From: an uncultured Eubacteriales bacterium
Lineage (GTDB): Bacteria > Bacillota > Clostridia > Lachnospirales > Lachnospiraceae
Length of the DNA: 45,847 nucleotides
Assembly: GCA_900314555.1 (NCBI GenBank)
Contig: OMVQ01000078.1
Location: 1 to 45,847, forward strand
Direction: 5' to 3'
Positions within the stretch are counted from its first letter, which is position 1, and the number at the start of each line of letters is the position of its first letter. The notes beneath the pieces were generated by a model. The model made no database searches. It had not been told where the DNA came from and saw only the letters and a list, made by a program, of their open reading frames with translations. Positions 1 to 8,961 of the stretch are shown piece after piece. A program made the translations under genes and the position numbers.

Positions 1-145
1 GCTTCATCTAGGAATTTATGCATTGACACAAATTCTTCCTTGTGTTGTATCAAGATTGTGAACTTGTTTCGCAATTACCTAAAATATCTTATACTTTTAT
101 TATAACCGGATTCTCATAACTTTCTGTTGCTTATCCAACATTTCT
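1..145. other. left-edge non-coding or partial region
   Basis: No gene can be supported here. On the minus strand a short open frame runs off the window edge; a possible ATG at 23-21 has an AAGGAAG-like ribosome site 11 bases upstream, so the first codons of another gene are conceivable, but eight codons are too few to judge. No hairpin terminator for the HD-GYP gene is obvious. Confidence 0.3.
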
Positions 146-1447
146 TTAGTTTTCACCGCTAATATCATTATATACCTCAACAATCTTTTCTTTTTTATCC
201 AGAAATACATCTGTTATAACCGGATCAAAATCCGTTCCTTTTCCATTTTCAATAATCTTAAAACATTCCTCAAGTGGCAATGCATCTCTATAGCATCTCT
301 TTGCAGATACTGCATCAAATACATCTGCAATAGCCATAATTCGAGCACATAATGGAATATCTTTTTCTGAAAGCCCATCAGGATATCCCTTTCCGTTCCA
401 TTTTTCATGATGATGCATAGCCACTTCATATGCCATTTCTTCATATTCATCATCCGCGATGTGTCCAAATGTCTCCTTGATAATCTTACCACCACGTTTA
501 GCATGTGTTTTCATAATTTCATATTCTTCAGCAGTAAGTTTGCCGGGCTTTTGCAAAATCGCATCCGGAATGGCAATTTTTCCAACATCATGCATTGGTG
601 CAGCCATAACAAGATTATTTATATAATCTTTTGTCAGTTCTTCCTTGTATAAGCCTCTATCCTTTAATTCTTGTGCTAATAATCTTACATATTCTGTTGT
701 TCTTTTTATATGTCCTCCGGTATTATCATCACGATTTTCAACAAGTGTTGCGAATCCTGTTACCATCTCTTTATTGTATTTCTTTAATTTTATAAATAAT
801 GGATTTTCCTTATTCAAATAAACACCTATTATAACCAATGTTGGTACTAGACATGTAATTAATGCTTCCGGGTTAAACATCTGAAATATTGTTACTGCAA
901 CCGAAGTTATAAGACAAGTTGATATTATAATTCTCGTATGACGTTCAATATTCTTCCATCTATATACAAATATTCCAATTGTAGCAAAAATATATACCAT
1001 AACCATTGCATAGCAAGTATATGCTGATATTCCCATTGAGTAATTTGTAATACTTCCTTTTCTATATGATAATTGCGGAATAAATATTATAATAATCAAA
1101 ATATTTACAATTAACGGAGTCATTATACCTAAACGTACTTTTTTATTCTTAGGCAAACCTTTAGTAATATCAAGCATATATAAAAACATTATAAAAACAA
1201 ATATATCTATATTAGATAAAAAGCACAAATGTAAAATTCTATTTAAAATATCCGGTACAACTGATAAATAATTTACCGTACATGCTGTAGTTCCATCAAA
1301 AAATATCATTATAATTCCGGTAATTACAAGTGCCTCAAACATTTTATCTTTCTGCTTATATCTATACATATATTTTTCACGTATATATATGAACATAACG
1401 TATAAAATAATCAGCATGCATCCTATTTGTAATTTACAATTCTGCAT
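146..1447 (-). CDS. membrane-bound HD-GYP domain protein (predicted c-di-GMP phosphodiesterase)
   Basis: 433 residues. About six or seven hydrophobic segments fill residues 1-215, followed by a complete HD-GYP domain from about 222 to 425. The HD pair lies in the MHDVGKIAIPD motif (HD near 286-287), and HHHEKWNGKGYPDG (about 345-358) carries the GYP signature, so the catalytic metal ligands look intact. HD-GYP enzymes hydrolyse cyclic-di-GMP; the membrane part is probably a sensor or anchor of 7TM type, with unknown ligand. The ATG follows a GGAGA ribosome site at good spacing. The gene stands alone. The DNA upstream holds a MerR-type operator-promoter closely resembling the one at the MerR-MATE locus, with a conserved TTGACA facing this gene, so control by a MerR regulator is possible (inference). 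Family assignment is firm; the substrate is inferred from family. Confidence 0.9.
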   Translation of the reverse strand: MQNCKLQIGCMLIILYVMFIYIREKYMYRYKQKDKMFEALVITGIIMIFFDGTTACTVNYLSVVPDILNRILHLCFLSNIDIFVFIMFLYMLDITKGLPKNKKVRLGIMTPLIVNILIIIIFIPQLSYRKGSITNYSMGISAYTCYAMVMVYIFATIGIFVYRWKNIERHTRIIISTCLITSVAVTIFQMFNPEALITCLVPTLVIIGVYLNKENPLFIKLKKYNKEMVTGFATLVENRDDNTGGHIKRTTEYVRLLAQELKDRGLYKEELTKDYINNLVMAAPMHDVGKIAIPDAILQKPGKLTAEEYEIMKTHAKRGGKIIKETFGHIADDEYEEMAYEVAMHHHEKWNGKGYPDGLSEKDIPLCARIMAIADVFDAVSAKRCYRDALPLEECFKIIENGKGTDFDPVITDVFLDKKEKIVEVYNDISGEN

Positions 1448-1519
1448 TTTTTATCTCCATTTCTCATCTTTCATACTTTATCTTCTGATTTATATTCAAT
1501 ATTCACATCTGTATTTTTC

Positions 1520-1592
1520 TTTCAAAATGCCCACTTAACTACAGGATTAGCCTATAGTATATGCTATTAAATGTCAAGTTAAAAAGTATAAA
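1520..1592. promoter_or_regulatory. MerR-type operator/promoter copy
   Basis: On the plus strand TTAACT (1535-1540) and TATGCT (1560-1565) are separated by 19 bp, the over-long spacer typical of MerR-activated promoters. The spacer holds a dyad with arms ACTACAGG and CCTATAGT. About 70 bp here align with few differences to 11282-11352 between the merR-like and MATE genes. No plus-strand gene follows. On the minus strand a TTGACA (rc of 1574-1579) conserved in both copies faces the HD-GYP gene. It may be an active operator for that gene or a relic of a lost MerR/exporter pair. Confidence 0.6.
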
Positions 1593-1694
1593 TATTAATT
1601 ATTCAAATTTCGCACATACATAATAGAATTAAATCATCTGAATTAAATGAATATAATCTACAACATGTATGTGCGAAGTTTGAGTTAATTAATA
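1593..1694. repeat. imperfect 28-bp inverted repeat element (MITE-like or terminator)
   Basis: Two arms of about 28 bp, roughly 1594-1621 and 1665-1692, are inverted complements with about three mismatches. The inner 19 bp (TTCGCACATACAT core) differ at one position. They enclose 43 bp of AT-rich DNA. The element sits just downstream of the four-gene lipoprotein operon and could terminate it, but the long loop fits a small non-autonomous element better than a simple terminator. Confidence 0.55.
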
Positions 1695-1737
1695 TAAATA
1701 CATAAAAGATGAGTATATTTTGATATTCTATGCCACC

Positions 1738-2790
1738 TTAATATCCCCATTTTCTCATAAATTCGTCCATTAATGCCTCATTCTCGGCTGAACGCTGCTG
1801 CACATCTGATAATACTGCATCGCTCTGTCTATTTGCTCTTGCGACAAATTCCTCGTCGAATTCAAGGCTGGCTGCACACTGTGCTAATGCTTTTGCATAG
1901 GCTTCATCGCAGTTTTCAGGAAGTAAAATTCCTGTTGTATTATAAGCTGACATATAATAAGTATCTATTCCCTCCATAAAAGTATCCATATATCCCGGAT
2001 CTAATATGGCTGTTGAAAGTGTAATTACTGCTTTTTTGCCTGTAGCTGTACTGCATGATGCAACCGCTATGCTCTCTGGAAGTCCTAGCGAAGCTAATGT
2101 CCCCTGATACGCATCACAACTCTTTATGGAAAGATTATTAAGACTTATAAATGTAGGATTCTGACCTATATATTGCTGAAATTCAATACATTCGTCCCAG
2201 CAATCTAATAATCCTTTTGCAGTTTTCTCAAGACATACTGGTGCATGGGCCAATGTCTCATCTCCTGTACCTGTTATCGGCGCCCACTTCTGCCATGATG
2301 CTTTTGCCTCATATGATTTGAGGAAAGGCTCTAATTTACCATATTGGAACACCATCATACTCTCGTCCTGTGGATTGTAAATGTTGTACCAGAAATATAC
2401 TCCATCTCCACCTGTCATTATATTCCAGCCCTTTGGTACTAATATTGAAAATCCATCTCCTGTATAAGTCTCAAGTTGTAATGTGCTTTTATTATTCTTA
2501 CTGCTGCCCTTTTTATTACTCTTCTTATCATTTGATTTGTCATTCTGACCGCTATCATCACTATCTTTATCATTACCGCCATTATTATCATCGCTGTCAT
2601 CATTATTATCATAACTGCCATTTGAATTATTATCCGTATCGTTATTTTTACCCTGATTAAATATATTATTTATCTTATTATCGTCTCCTAATCCTCCGAC
2701 ATCACTCTTCTTATCACCGCATGATGTAAGTAATGTTAATGTCATTGCCATTGTAAGTATTAATGCTAACTTCTTTCCTGTTTTTCTCAT
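1738..2790 (-). CDS. lipoprotein with Asn/Asp-rich linker and PsbP/DcrB-like C-terminal domain
   Basis: 350 residues from the ATG at 2790, chosen because a GGAGG ribosome site lies 6 bases before it and overlaps an ATG 12 bases further upstream. A lipoprotein signal ends in LLTSC with lipid-Cys 24. Residues about 25-105 are a low-complexity N/D/S/G/K linker, suited to spanning the cell wall. The following domain begins YTGDGFSILVPKGW, a pattern typical of PsbP/DcrB-fold proteins; I do not recognise the specific family. The C-terminal ~35 residues are helical and charged. It is the last gene of a four-gene operon with an M4 protease, 17 bases after its neighbour. Role unknown; surface-exposed by prediction. 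Confidence 0.75.
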   Translation of the reverse strand: MRKTGKKLALILTMAMTLTLLTSCGDKKSDVGGLGDDNKINNIFNQGKNNDTDNNSNGSYDNNDDSDDNNGGNDKDSDDSGQNDKSNDKKSNKKGSSKNNKSTLQLETYTGDGFSILVPKGWNIMTGGDGVYFWYNIYNPQDESMMVFQYGKLEPFLKSYEAKASWQKWAPITGTGDETLAHAPVCLEKTAKGLLDCWDECIEFQQYIGQNPTFISLNNLSIKSCDAYQGTLASLGLPESIAVASCSTATGKKAVITLSTAILDPGYMDTFMEGIDTYYMSAYNTTGILLPENCDEAYAKALAQCAASLEFDEEFVARANRQSDAVLSDVQQRSAENEALMDEFMRKWGY

Positions 2791-2807
2791 ATTGACCTCC
2801 ATTCTTC

Positions 2808-4472
2808 TTAATCAGCTCTAAACGACCATAGAATATCACTATATAATATTTTAAGTTTCTCTGCTTCATCAGTTATTCCGGAATAATAGATTCTATATAT
2901 GACTCCATTAGAACCATCTACACAACTTAATGAAAGAACTCTGTCTTTACCCTCATAATTATATGAGATATCAACTGTTTCGAAATCATACCTGCCGCTG
3001 TCAGCTTTGGATATCTCGCTTATGGTGTACTTGATATCGGAATTGTCCTCTTTCAGAAGCTTTACGAACTGTTGCATATAATCACCTGCTGAATTAACAC
3101 CCTCGGTACCGGTGTTAGTTATTTCCACCATAATAAATGAATCCTCTGACAATTCTAAGCCTACAATTCCACCCATATCCTCAGCCTTATTATCTGTGAT
3201 TCCTGTTCTATATAAGAACGATATCTTATTAGTTGTATCTGAATATTTCTGATATGCCGGCATATCCTGTGGCTCACTGTCTATACTGAAGCTGCTTATG
3301 CACTGCTCGGCTGCCTTTGTATATTTATCTTCATTAGAAACTACATAATATAAAATATAACAACCTGCATTTGAACTATTATTTGTGCTAATATTAGAGC
3401 CATTACTTGTGCTAGTATTTGAACTATTATTTGAGCTGGTATTTGAGCCAGTATTAGAACTATTGTTTGAACCATTTATCAGATACATCTTGCCACTTCC
3501 CTTAAAGCCACCAGTTTCAATCTGTATAGGAAATTCATAAGCCTGATAATTGCCAAGTTGTTCTTCTGAACCATTATTTATCGTGACTTTGTCTACGCCT
3601 AATTGACTTTGCAGCAGTCCATCTACTTCTACTATCCTGTTTACAAAATCATCTGCATCATATATGGCAGCCCCCGTAGCATCGCTGTTCTGATATGAAG
3701 CAAACAGAATAATATTGTCACTCTGTCCGTATAGACCTATCGGTATCTCTTGCATTTGCAAGTCCTCAGGTACAGACATCGATATGCCTATTTTATCATT
3801 AGAAACTGAACTGAAATCTTTATATTCTATGGTATCTGATGTATTATTGCTATCATTATTACCACTATTATTTCGGTTAGAATATGCTTTGCTGTCGAAA
3901 CAGAAGCTCTTTATGATACCGGCTAAGACTTCGTCCTCACTTCCTGTATGATTACTCTTAATCGTGTATTGAACACTGCAATCCTTATATATCTCTATAT
4001 ATCTGTCGATTACATATGTTGAACCCTCACTTTTTATCTCGGCTCTTAACATATAAAGTGTCTTATCTCCTATATGTACCTGTGAAATCTTCTTAAATGA
4101 AGCTTTTTTATATGACTTTTTCACTATTTTCTTATAATCTTTAAAATATTTCTCAGGCTTTATCTTACCCTTAGTATAATAAATCATAATATATGGTGGT
4201 TCGCCCTCTTCAACTGTGTACAGGTAAATGTTTGGATTATCCTCAACTAACTTAGCATCTGCCTTGTATACAAATGAATAATTATCATCAGAATTCCTAT
4301 ATACTTTAGTATCATCAGAAATATTTACATCTTCATTACCTGTGTTCTTGCTGTTAATCACAAAATCTCTTTCATTAAATGTCACTAAGCAAAATATCGT
4401 AACACCTGTAGCTATTGCCGCAATTATGAAGATTATTATTAATATCCATATTAGTTTTCTATGTTTTTTCAA
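2808..4472 (-). CDS. membrane-anchored protein with three tandem PsbP/DcrB-like domains
   Basis: 554 residues. The start is a TTG: an in-frame stop lies just upstream, no ATG is available, and AGGAGG lies nine bases before it. One membrane segment (about 8-30) anchors the protein, with the rest predicted outside. Three related alpha/beta regions follow (about 56-195, 215-397 and 408-554), each ending in a helix and a strand such as IIKSFCF or CISSFSID, as in the PsbP/DcrB fold. The second repeat is interrupted by an insertion of almost pure Ser/Asn/Thr/Gly (334-368) between what look like two beta strands. No catalytic motif is seen. It lies between the M4 protease and the last lipoprotein of the operon. 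Function unknown. Confidence 0.75.
   Translation of the reverse strand: MKKHRKLIWILIIIFIIAAIATGVTIFCLVTFNERDFVINSKNTGNEDVNISDDTKVYRNSDDNYSFVYKADAKLVEDNPNIYLYTVEEGEPPYIMIYYTKGKIKPEKYFKDYKKIVKKSYKKASFKKISQVHIGDKTLYMLRAEIKSEGSTYVIDRYIEIYKDCSVQYTIKSNHTGSEDEVLAGIIKSFCFDSKAYSNRNNSGNNDSNNTSDTIEYKDFSSVSNDKIGISMSVPEDLQMQEIPIGLYGQSDNIILFASYQNSDATGAAIYDADDFVNRIVEVDGLLQSQLGVDKVTINNGSEEQLGNYQAYEFPIQIETGGFKGSGKMYLINGSNNSSNTGSNTSSNNSSNTSTSNGSNISTNNSSNAGCYILYYVVSNEDKYTKAAEQCISSFSIDSEPQDMPAYQKYSDTTNKISFLYRTGITDNKAEDMGGIVGLELSEDSFIMVEITNTGTEGVNSAGDYMQQFVKLLKEDNSDIKYTISEISKADSGRYDFETVDISYNYEGKDRVLSLSCVDGSNGVIYRIYYSGITDEAEKLKILYSDILWSFRAD
3376..3475 (-). repeat. Ser/Asn-coding simple repeat inside the anchored surface protein
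   Basis: Imperfect short-period repeats of codons for Ser, Asn, Thr and Gly (units like AGT/AAT/ACT) encode residues 334-368. Such tracts can change length by slippage; here they sit inside a predicted domain rather than in a linker. Confidence 0.6.
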
Positions 4473-4485
4473 ATGCCTTCACCTC

Positions 4486-6558
4486 CTAACTTACATCATC
4501 TAAACTTGTTGTTTTGCCATTTTCTATTTCGACGGCAACCAGATAATCTGTTCCCGAAGCCCAGCCCGACCTCTGATATCCATAACTCTGTACGCCCTCC
4601 TCTGTCACATGTCCATATATAAATGCATATTGTCCGGCAGGAATTAATACGGAAATTCTTCCATTTACATCAGGACATACTGAACTTTCATATGTAAGAC
4701 TTCCATCACTTGCAACTGAATATACTCCTACGAAATCACAACCCTGTGCAAGTTCATCTGATACTTTTATTTCAAGTCTGCCACAACCTGATTTCTTCGT
4801 ATCATATGCATTACTGTCTCTGTCACCTAACAGGCCTGCTACCTCAAATAACTCAGTAATTTTATCAGAATATTTTTCTAAACCATTTATCTTGGCACTA
4901 AATAATAAACACGCATAGACATCATCATAATCTGAAAGCGGCGTGATTAATTCTATCGATGTGTACCATAATTTACTCTCATCTGAAAGACTCATTCCAT
5001 CTTTATATAACTGGTATGCAATATGAGATAGTAATGAATTGTTCTGATGTACACTACCGTTATCGTTATATTGATGTGGTGTAATTACATTTGCACCATA
5101 ATACTCATCACCCACATATGCAGGCTGTTTATACAGATTAGGATTACTCATGGAACGTAGTGTTTCTCCACTGTTCTCGGCTAATTTCCAAGAACCGTCA
5201 GTTGTTGCATTTGCACGCATTTCCATTATATTTCCCATAATATCACTGTACGCTTCGTTAATTGCACCCGTCTCATTTGCATATTTAGTTCCCTGCATAG
5301 AACTTCTGGTTACGCCATGGGTATACTCATGACCTACTACGTCAAGGGCCTCTCCATATCTGTTTGCCTGACTGCTTCCGAAACATGCCCAGCCATTATT
5401 CACACCATAAAAGCACGCATTATTTTCAGCCTCGCCTTTCTCATTACACATATTTACAGTGATAAGTATAGGAGTTTCAAAGCCATCTATCGACTTAATA
5501 TTCATATCCGCATAATAATCATAAGCACGAATGTAGTTATAGTATGTTATCAGGTAATTATCGTCCCAACCACTGTTATCATCTGATGTTATGAAATCTA
5601 ATCTGCCATTGTCATAATTAAATGCCGCATAATCTGATACCATAATCTTTCTGTCTATATCAGCCAGATAATATTTACCATCCTGCGAGTTATATGCTGT
5701 AGGTACTGTGATTTCTAAAGAACTTCCATCATATAACTTAACCGTTCCTGTATAGGTCGCAGCCTGAAGATTCTTAAAATAATCCTCTGTCTTGTATGCA
5801 TCATCTATTGCCGAGCCTATCGAAGAAGTTGGAACTGATGTCAGATATTCGCCTGCATATGTTACAAAATGTTCAATATATGGCATATCAAATGAAACTG
5901 ATTGTTCAGGATTAGATGTATATACAACCATACATTCAACTGTTCTGGCATTAAATGTAACTGCTGACTTCTGCGTATAGTCTGTATAATATTTAAAATC
6001 TGTATCAGGATATTGCTTCTTAACTATACTTTCTGCCTGCGCCTCACTTATAAATGTCTTTTCTTCTGCAATACCTACATCCGGTGTAAATGAACACGAC
6101 AATCCTGCCGCATATCCCTCCGGATCAACGATAACCTTTAAGGTTGCATATTGTAATGTAAGTCCACCGTATTTCTGCTGAAATGTATAATATGTATATC
6201 CTTTACTATCCTGTTCACCAAATACACAGAAGAATTCAGAACCCGCTGACAATCCGATTAATGAAGCCACTCCATTTAATGATTCAACTGCATCTTCGTA
6301 ATCATTTATTTTCTCGTCATAATATTTGCCAACTAATGTTGTAACATAATTCTCATCACCATATACAAATACCGCCTTATCATCATTCATTTTCTGAATA
6401 TCTTTCTCAGTAAGCTGTACTGTATCATTATATTGCTTATCTGCTGCCTGCTTAGTCTCCTCTGTACTCAATGTATGTTCGGGATATTCTTTATCTCCAC
6501 AGTCTGCTAACAATATAAGCATTGCAGCCATTACTACAGATATAAGTCTCTTCTTCAT
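4486..6558 (-). CDS. secreted M4 (thermolysin-like) metalloprotease lipoprotein
   Basis: 690 residues from the ATG at 6558 (a TTG directly before it is an alternative; GGAGG is nine bases upstream of the ATG). A lipoprotein signal ends in LLADC (Cys about 20). Residues about 45-220 look like the FTP/PepSY propeptide of M4 proteases. The catalytic domain contains GHEYTHGVT (HEXXH zinc motif near 410-414), NEAYSD (third zinc ligand Glu near 435) and VHQNNS (the thermolysin-type catalytic His near 504). All expected catalytic residues are present. A ~90-residue tail (about 600-690) follows the catalytic domain. The enzyme should act as a zinc endopeptidase at the outer membrane surface. Its neighbours are three anchored surface proteins, which may be substrates or partners (inference). 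Confidence 0.93.
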   Translation of the reverse strand: MKKRLISVVMAAMLILLADCGDKEYPEHTLSTEETKQAADKQYNDTVQLTEKDIQKMNDDKAVFVYGDENYVTTLVGKYYDEKINDYEDAVESLNGVASLIGLSAGSEFFCVFGEQDSKGYTYYTFQQKYGGLTLQYATLKVIVDPEGYAAGLSCSFTPDVGIAEEKTFISEAQAESIVKKQYPDTDFKYYTDYTQKSAVTFNARTVECMVVYTSNPEQSVSFDMPYIEHFVTYAGEYLTSVPTSSIGSAIDDAYKTEDYFKNLQAATYTGTVKLYDGSSLEITVPTAYNSQDGKYYLADIDRKIMVSDYAAFNYDNGRLDFITSDDNSGWDDNYLITYYNYIRAYDYYADMNIKSIDGFETPILITVNMCNEKGEAENNACFYGVNNGWACFGSSQANRYGEALDVVGHEYTHGVTRSSMQGTKYANETGAINEAYSDIMGNIMEMRANATTDGSWKLAENSGETLRSMSNPNLYKQPAYVGDEYYGANVITPHQYNDNGSVHQNNSLLSHIAYQLYKDGMSLSDESKLWYTSIELITPLSDYDDVYACLLFSAKINGLEKYSDKITELFEVAGLLGDRDSNAYDTKKSGCGRLEIKVSDELAQGCDFVGVYSVASDGSLTYESSVCPDVNGRISVLIPAGQYAFIYGHVTEEGVQSYGYQRSGWASGTDYLVAVEIENGKTTSLDDVS

Positions 6559-6579
6559 CAATTAACACCTCCATTGCCA

Positions 6580-7887
6580 TTAATTACTGACATTATTACT
6601 TTGATTTTCATAATTATCTGCTTCATCAAGAGACCAGTCATAGAAAAATGAATCATAACTATATCTGTCTCCCATAATTTCTTTAATAGGAAGTATCTTA
6701 TAATCTTTCGTGATTACACCCGTAGAACATATATTTCTCACATCATCATAATAATTACTTAGAAGCTCTATCTTCCGTAATTTCATATGATGCATACTTC
6801 CATAACAAGGAAGATACTGTGCATACGAACCATCCTGGTTCTTATATGTATCTTTATCAGGTGTTAATACAGGTCTCTTAGCATATATAATTTCATAAAA
6901 TGCGCAATTCGTCATAACAATATTGCTGTTAAATAATCTTATCGGTGTCTCATTTCCCATAACTGACGTATCTATGTCATATCCGATAAATTCTCTCCAT
7001 TCACCATCAAAATATATTCTTCCTGCACTATTTTCATCAAAAAAATTCTGCTTTGACTCTACTATACCAATCTTGCCATTCATAAATACAATGTTCGGAT
7101 AACTATCTTGATAGTATTTATCCAGATTCATATAGGCTTCTGTACAATCTTCAAGTGTCTTGCCATCTGACTGATACCTATATACTTTTGTAAACATAGG
7201 ATATTGGGCTGTATCTATCTGCTTTGCCGTAAATGGACCTGCTGCTGAGGTCGAGGTTAATTTATAATTATGATGATTCCTATACTCCACTTCTAAGCCC
7301 TGACCGTCATATTCTAATTTGCAACTTATAATTTCACCATCTTCCGGAAGTGTTCCTACTAATCTGCAATTTTGCCCATTTGACAGCTTTGCCTCTAAAT
7401 TCACTTCATAAATCTTGCCACCTGAAATCATATTGTAATTAGAATTTGTATATTTATAGAATGCTGAACTTCCAAAAACAGAATCGGTATCAACGATTCC
7501 CTCTCCCCCTGTAAATGTAGGATAATCCGACTTATCAAAATCAATTCCACGCTGTTTTAATAATTCCTGCTCAATATTAACAGGCTCGGTATCTGTTTTA
7601 GAATCCATATTATCTGTGTCATTATTATTCGTTCCTTTGTTCCCTGTATCGTTATCACTATTATCTGTGTCGTTGCCATTCGAATCTGTATTATCTATAT
7701 CTGTATCTGATGATTTATTATCTTTATTCGAATCTTTTGTAAGATTACTAAACACATTTTTACCCTTATCACCTGCTCCTTTATTGCTCTTATGTCCTCC
7801 GCACCCTGACATTAACATCACTACCGCAATATTAACTATCAATACACTTATAAACTTTTTTCTTAATTTGTAACTAGCATTATTCAT
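6580..7887 (-). CDS. lipoprotein of unknown function with Asp/Asn-rich linker
   Basis: 435 residues from the ATG at 7887, which has GGAG six bases upstream; earlier TTG and ATG codons overlap that site. The signal ends in LMSGC, lipid-Cys 29. A long linker rich in N, D, S, T, G and K (about 32-102) precedes a globular region of ~330 residues with many aromatic residues and several cysteines (for example near LEDCTEAY and LPCYGSMHH). I do not recognise the globular domain. It is the first gene of the four-gene operon, 21 bases before the M4 protease gene. Surface exposure is predicted; function is unknown. Confidence 0.7.
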   Translation of the reverse strand: MNNASYKLRKKFISVLIVNIAVVMLMSGCGGHKSNKGAGDKGKNVFSNLTKDSNKDNKSSDTDIDNTDSNGNDTDNSDNDTGNKGTNNNDTDNMDSKTDTEPVNIEQELLKQRGIDFDKSDYPTFTGGEGIVDTDSVFGSSAFYKYTNSNYNMISGGKIYEVNLEAKLSNGQNCRLVGTLPEDGEIISCKLEYDGQGLEVEYRNHHNYKLTSTSAAGPFTAKQIDTAQYPMFTKVYRYQSDGKTLEDCTEAYMNLDKYYQDSYPNIVFMNGKIGIVESKQNFFDENSAGRIYFDGEWREFIGYDIDTSVMGNETPIRLFNSNIVMTNCAFYEIIYAKRPVLTPDKDTYKNQDGSYAQYLPCYGSMHHMKLRKIELLSNYYDDVRNICSTGVITKDYKILPIKEIMGDRYSYDSFFYDWSLDEADNYENQSNNVSN

Positions 7888-8271
7888 AGGCATCTCCAAT
7901 CTTCATTTTTAACGTTCCGATAGGTTCACATTATGTAATTTCGTGAACTGTTTTGAGATATTATATTTTATTTTCCTGATAATTTTAATGTTACAAATGT
8001 CTCTTTTTTATTTTTTTCACGATTTTTGTGGTATTTTACACAACTTTGAGAAAGAATATTGTAAGACATACGCTACACCACTTTTGTGTAGCTCTATATG
8101 ACATTTTGTATACAAATGCGTGCATATTCTCTCAGAGCATTTTTGTATATAAATTGCAATGGAATTTTTATCTAAAAAAGACATATAGAAAAACTTTAAG
8201 CTTTTCTATATGTCTTAAAATCTGAGTTAAAATTTTCTTCTTACATACTCCAATAATATATTCTAATAAAT
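7888..8271. other. intergenic region with operon leader and imperfect hairpins
   Basis: About 380 bases with no convincing gene. A TATAAT (rc of 7960-7965) with a weak TTAAAA-like -35 seventeen bases upstream could start the lipoprotein operon. GTTCAC and GTGAAC (7924-7949) form a small hairpin in its leader. Between about 8045 and 8155 there are nested weak inverted repeats (GAGAAAGAATAT with ATATTCTCTC; CTACAC with GTGTAG) and a near-direct repeat of CATTTTGTATA. The rloAB terminator occupies 8179-8216. Confidence 0.5.
8173..8216 (-). terminator. terminator of the rloAB operon
   Basis: A perfect 15-bp inverted repeat (arms 8179-8193 and 8202-8216, AAGACATATAGAAAA) with an 8-base loop is followed on the minus strand by TTTTTT. 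It lies 55 bases past the rloB stop. Confidence 0.8.
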
Positions 8272-8961
8272 TTATTTCTCTAAATATTTCTCTAATTCTT
8301 CTACTAACTCAAACATTCTCGTAGCTGAAACCATAGCAGACGGCGCATATATTTTCGCTGATACATATTCATCATATATTCTTTTTGCACGTCTTTGGGC
8401 ATCCTCTAGTGAGCCTAATTCCATTAACACATCGAACAAGTCCTCTCTAACCTTTGAATATTCAAAATAATTATTTAATAATTTAATATAATGTTCCCTG
8501 CCATTATCAGAAATATAATCTTGAAAATGTAATAAAAACCATAACTCTATGCTTTCATTTGACCACGCAACAGACATTTCTACATCTTTTCTCGCTTCTG
8601 CCTCAAATTGCGTGTTATCGAAATTATCTAATGGAAAATCATCTTTATCATATACCAGCCAGAATTTTTTATACCTTTCCCATTCTCCACTCTCCCGCAT
8701 TTTATCCACAAATTTAATCAGACCATTTGTATTTCTTCCCGTTCCATATACAACAATACGATTATCTCTAACAATATTTTTATATTTTTCATTAATTTTA
8801 TTAACAAAACCCCTTAGATAAATCGGTTCTGTTTTTATACCCTCACTTACAATCATTGTGTATTTAGGAAGAAGTTCCTTTGTTGCCATCTTACTTTCTT
8901 TATTTTTCATTTTTTCTTCAATCTTCTTAATATCACTTTTCTTCTTCGGCTTTAAACTCAC
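8272..8961 (-). CDS. rloB: RloB-like TOPRIM-type protein (AbiLii-like defence effector)
   Basis: 229 residues. The start is GTG, and its GTGA overlaps the stop of the upstream ATPase gene by 4 bases; GGGAGG lies seven bases before it. After a Lys-rich N-terminus (1-30) come the RloB hallmarks: VSEGIKTEPIYL (Glu near 40), YDKDDF (Asp 105, 107, 108) and SNESIELWFLLHF (about 134-146). This order matches the TOPRIM-like acidic active site of RloB/AbiLii proteins, a predicted nuclease fold. With the ATPase it forms a two-gene anti-phage module of the RloAB/AbiL type. Family call is strong; the activity is inferred from family. Confidence 0.88.
   Translation of the reverse strand: MSLKPKKKSDIKKIEEKMKNKESKMATKELLPKYTMIVSEGIKTEPIYLRGFVNKINEKYKNIVRDNRIVVYGTGRNTNGLIKFVDKMRESGEWERYKKFWLVYDKDDFPLDNFDNTQFEAEARKDVEMSVAWSNESIELWFLLHFQDYISDNGREHYIKLLNNYFEYSKVREDLFDVLMELGSLEDAQRRAKRIYDEYVSAKIYAPSAMVSATRMFELVEELEKYLEK

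Noticed and set aside
8028..8225. 65-codon plus-strand open frame in the intergenic region
   Set aside because: It runs across weak hairpins and the rloAB terminator and has no ribosome site or protein-like composition.
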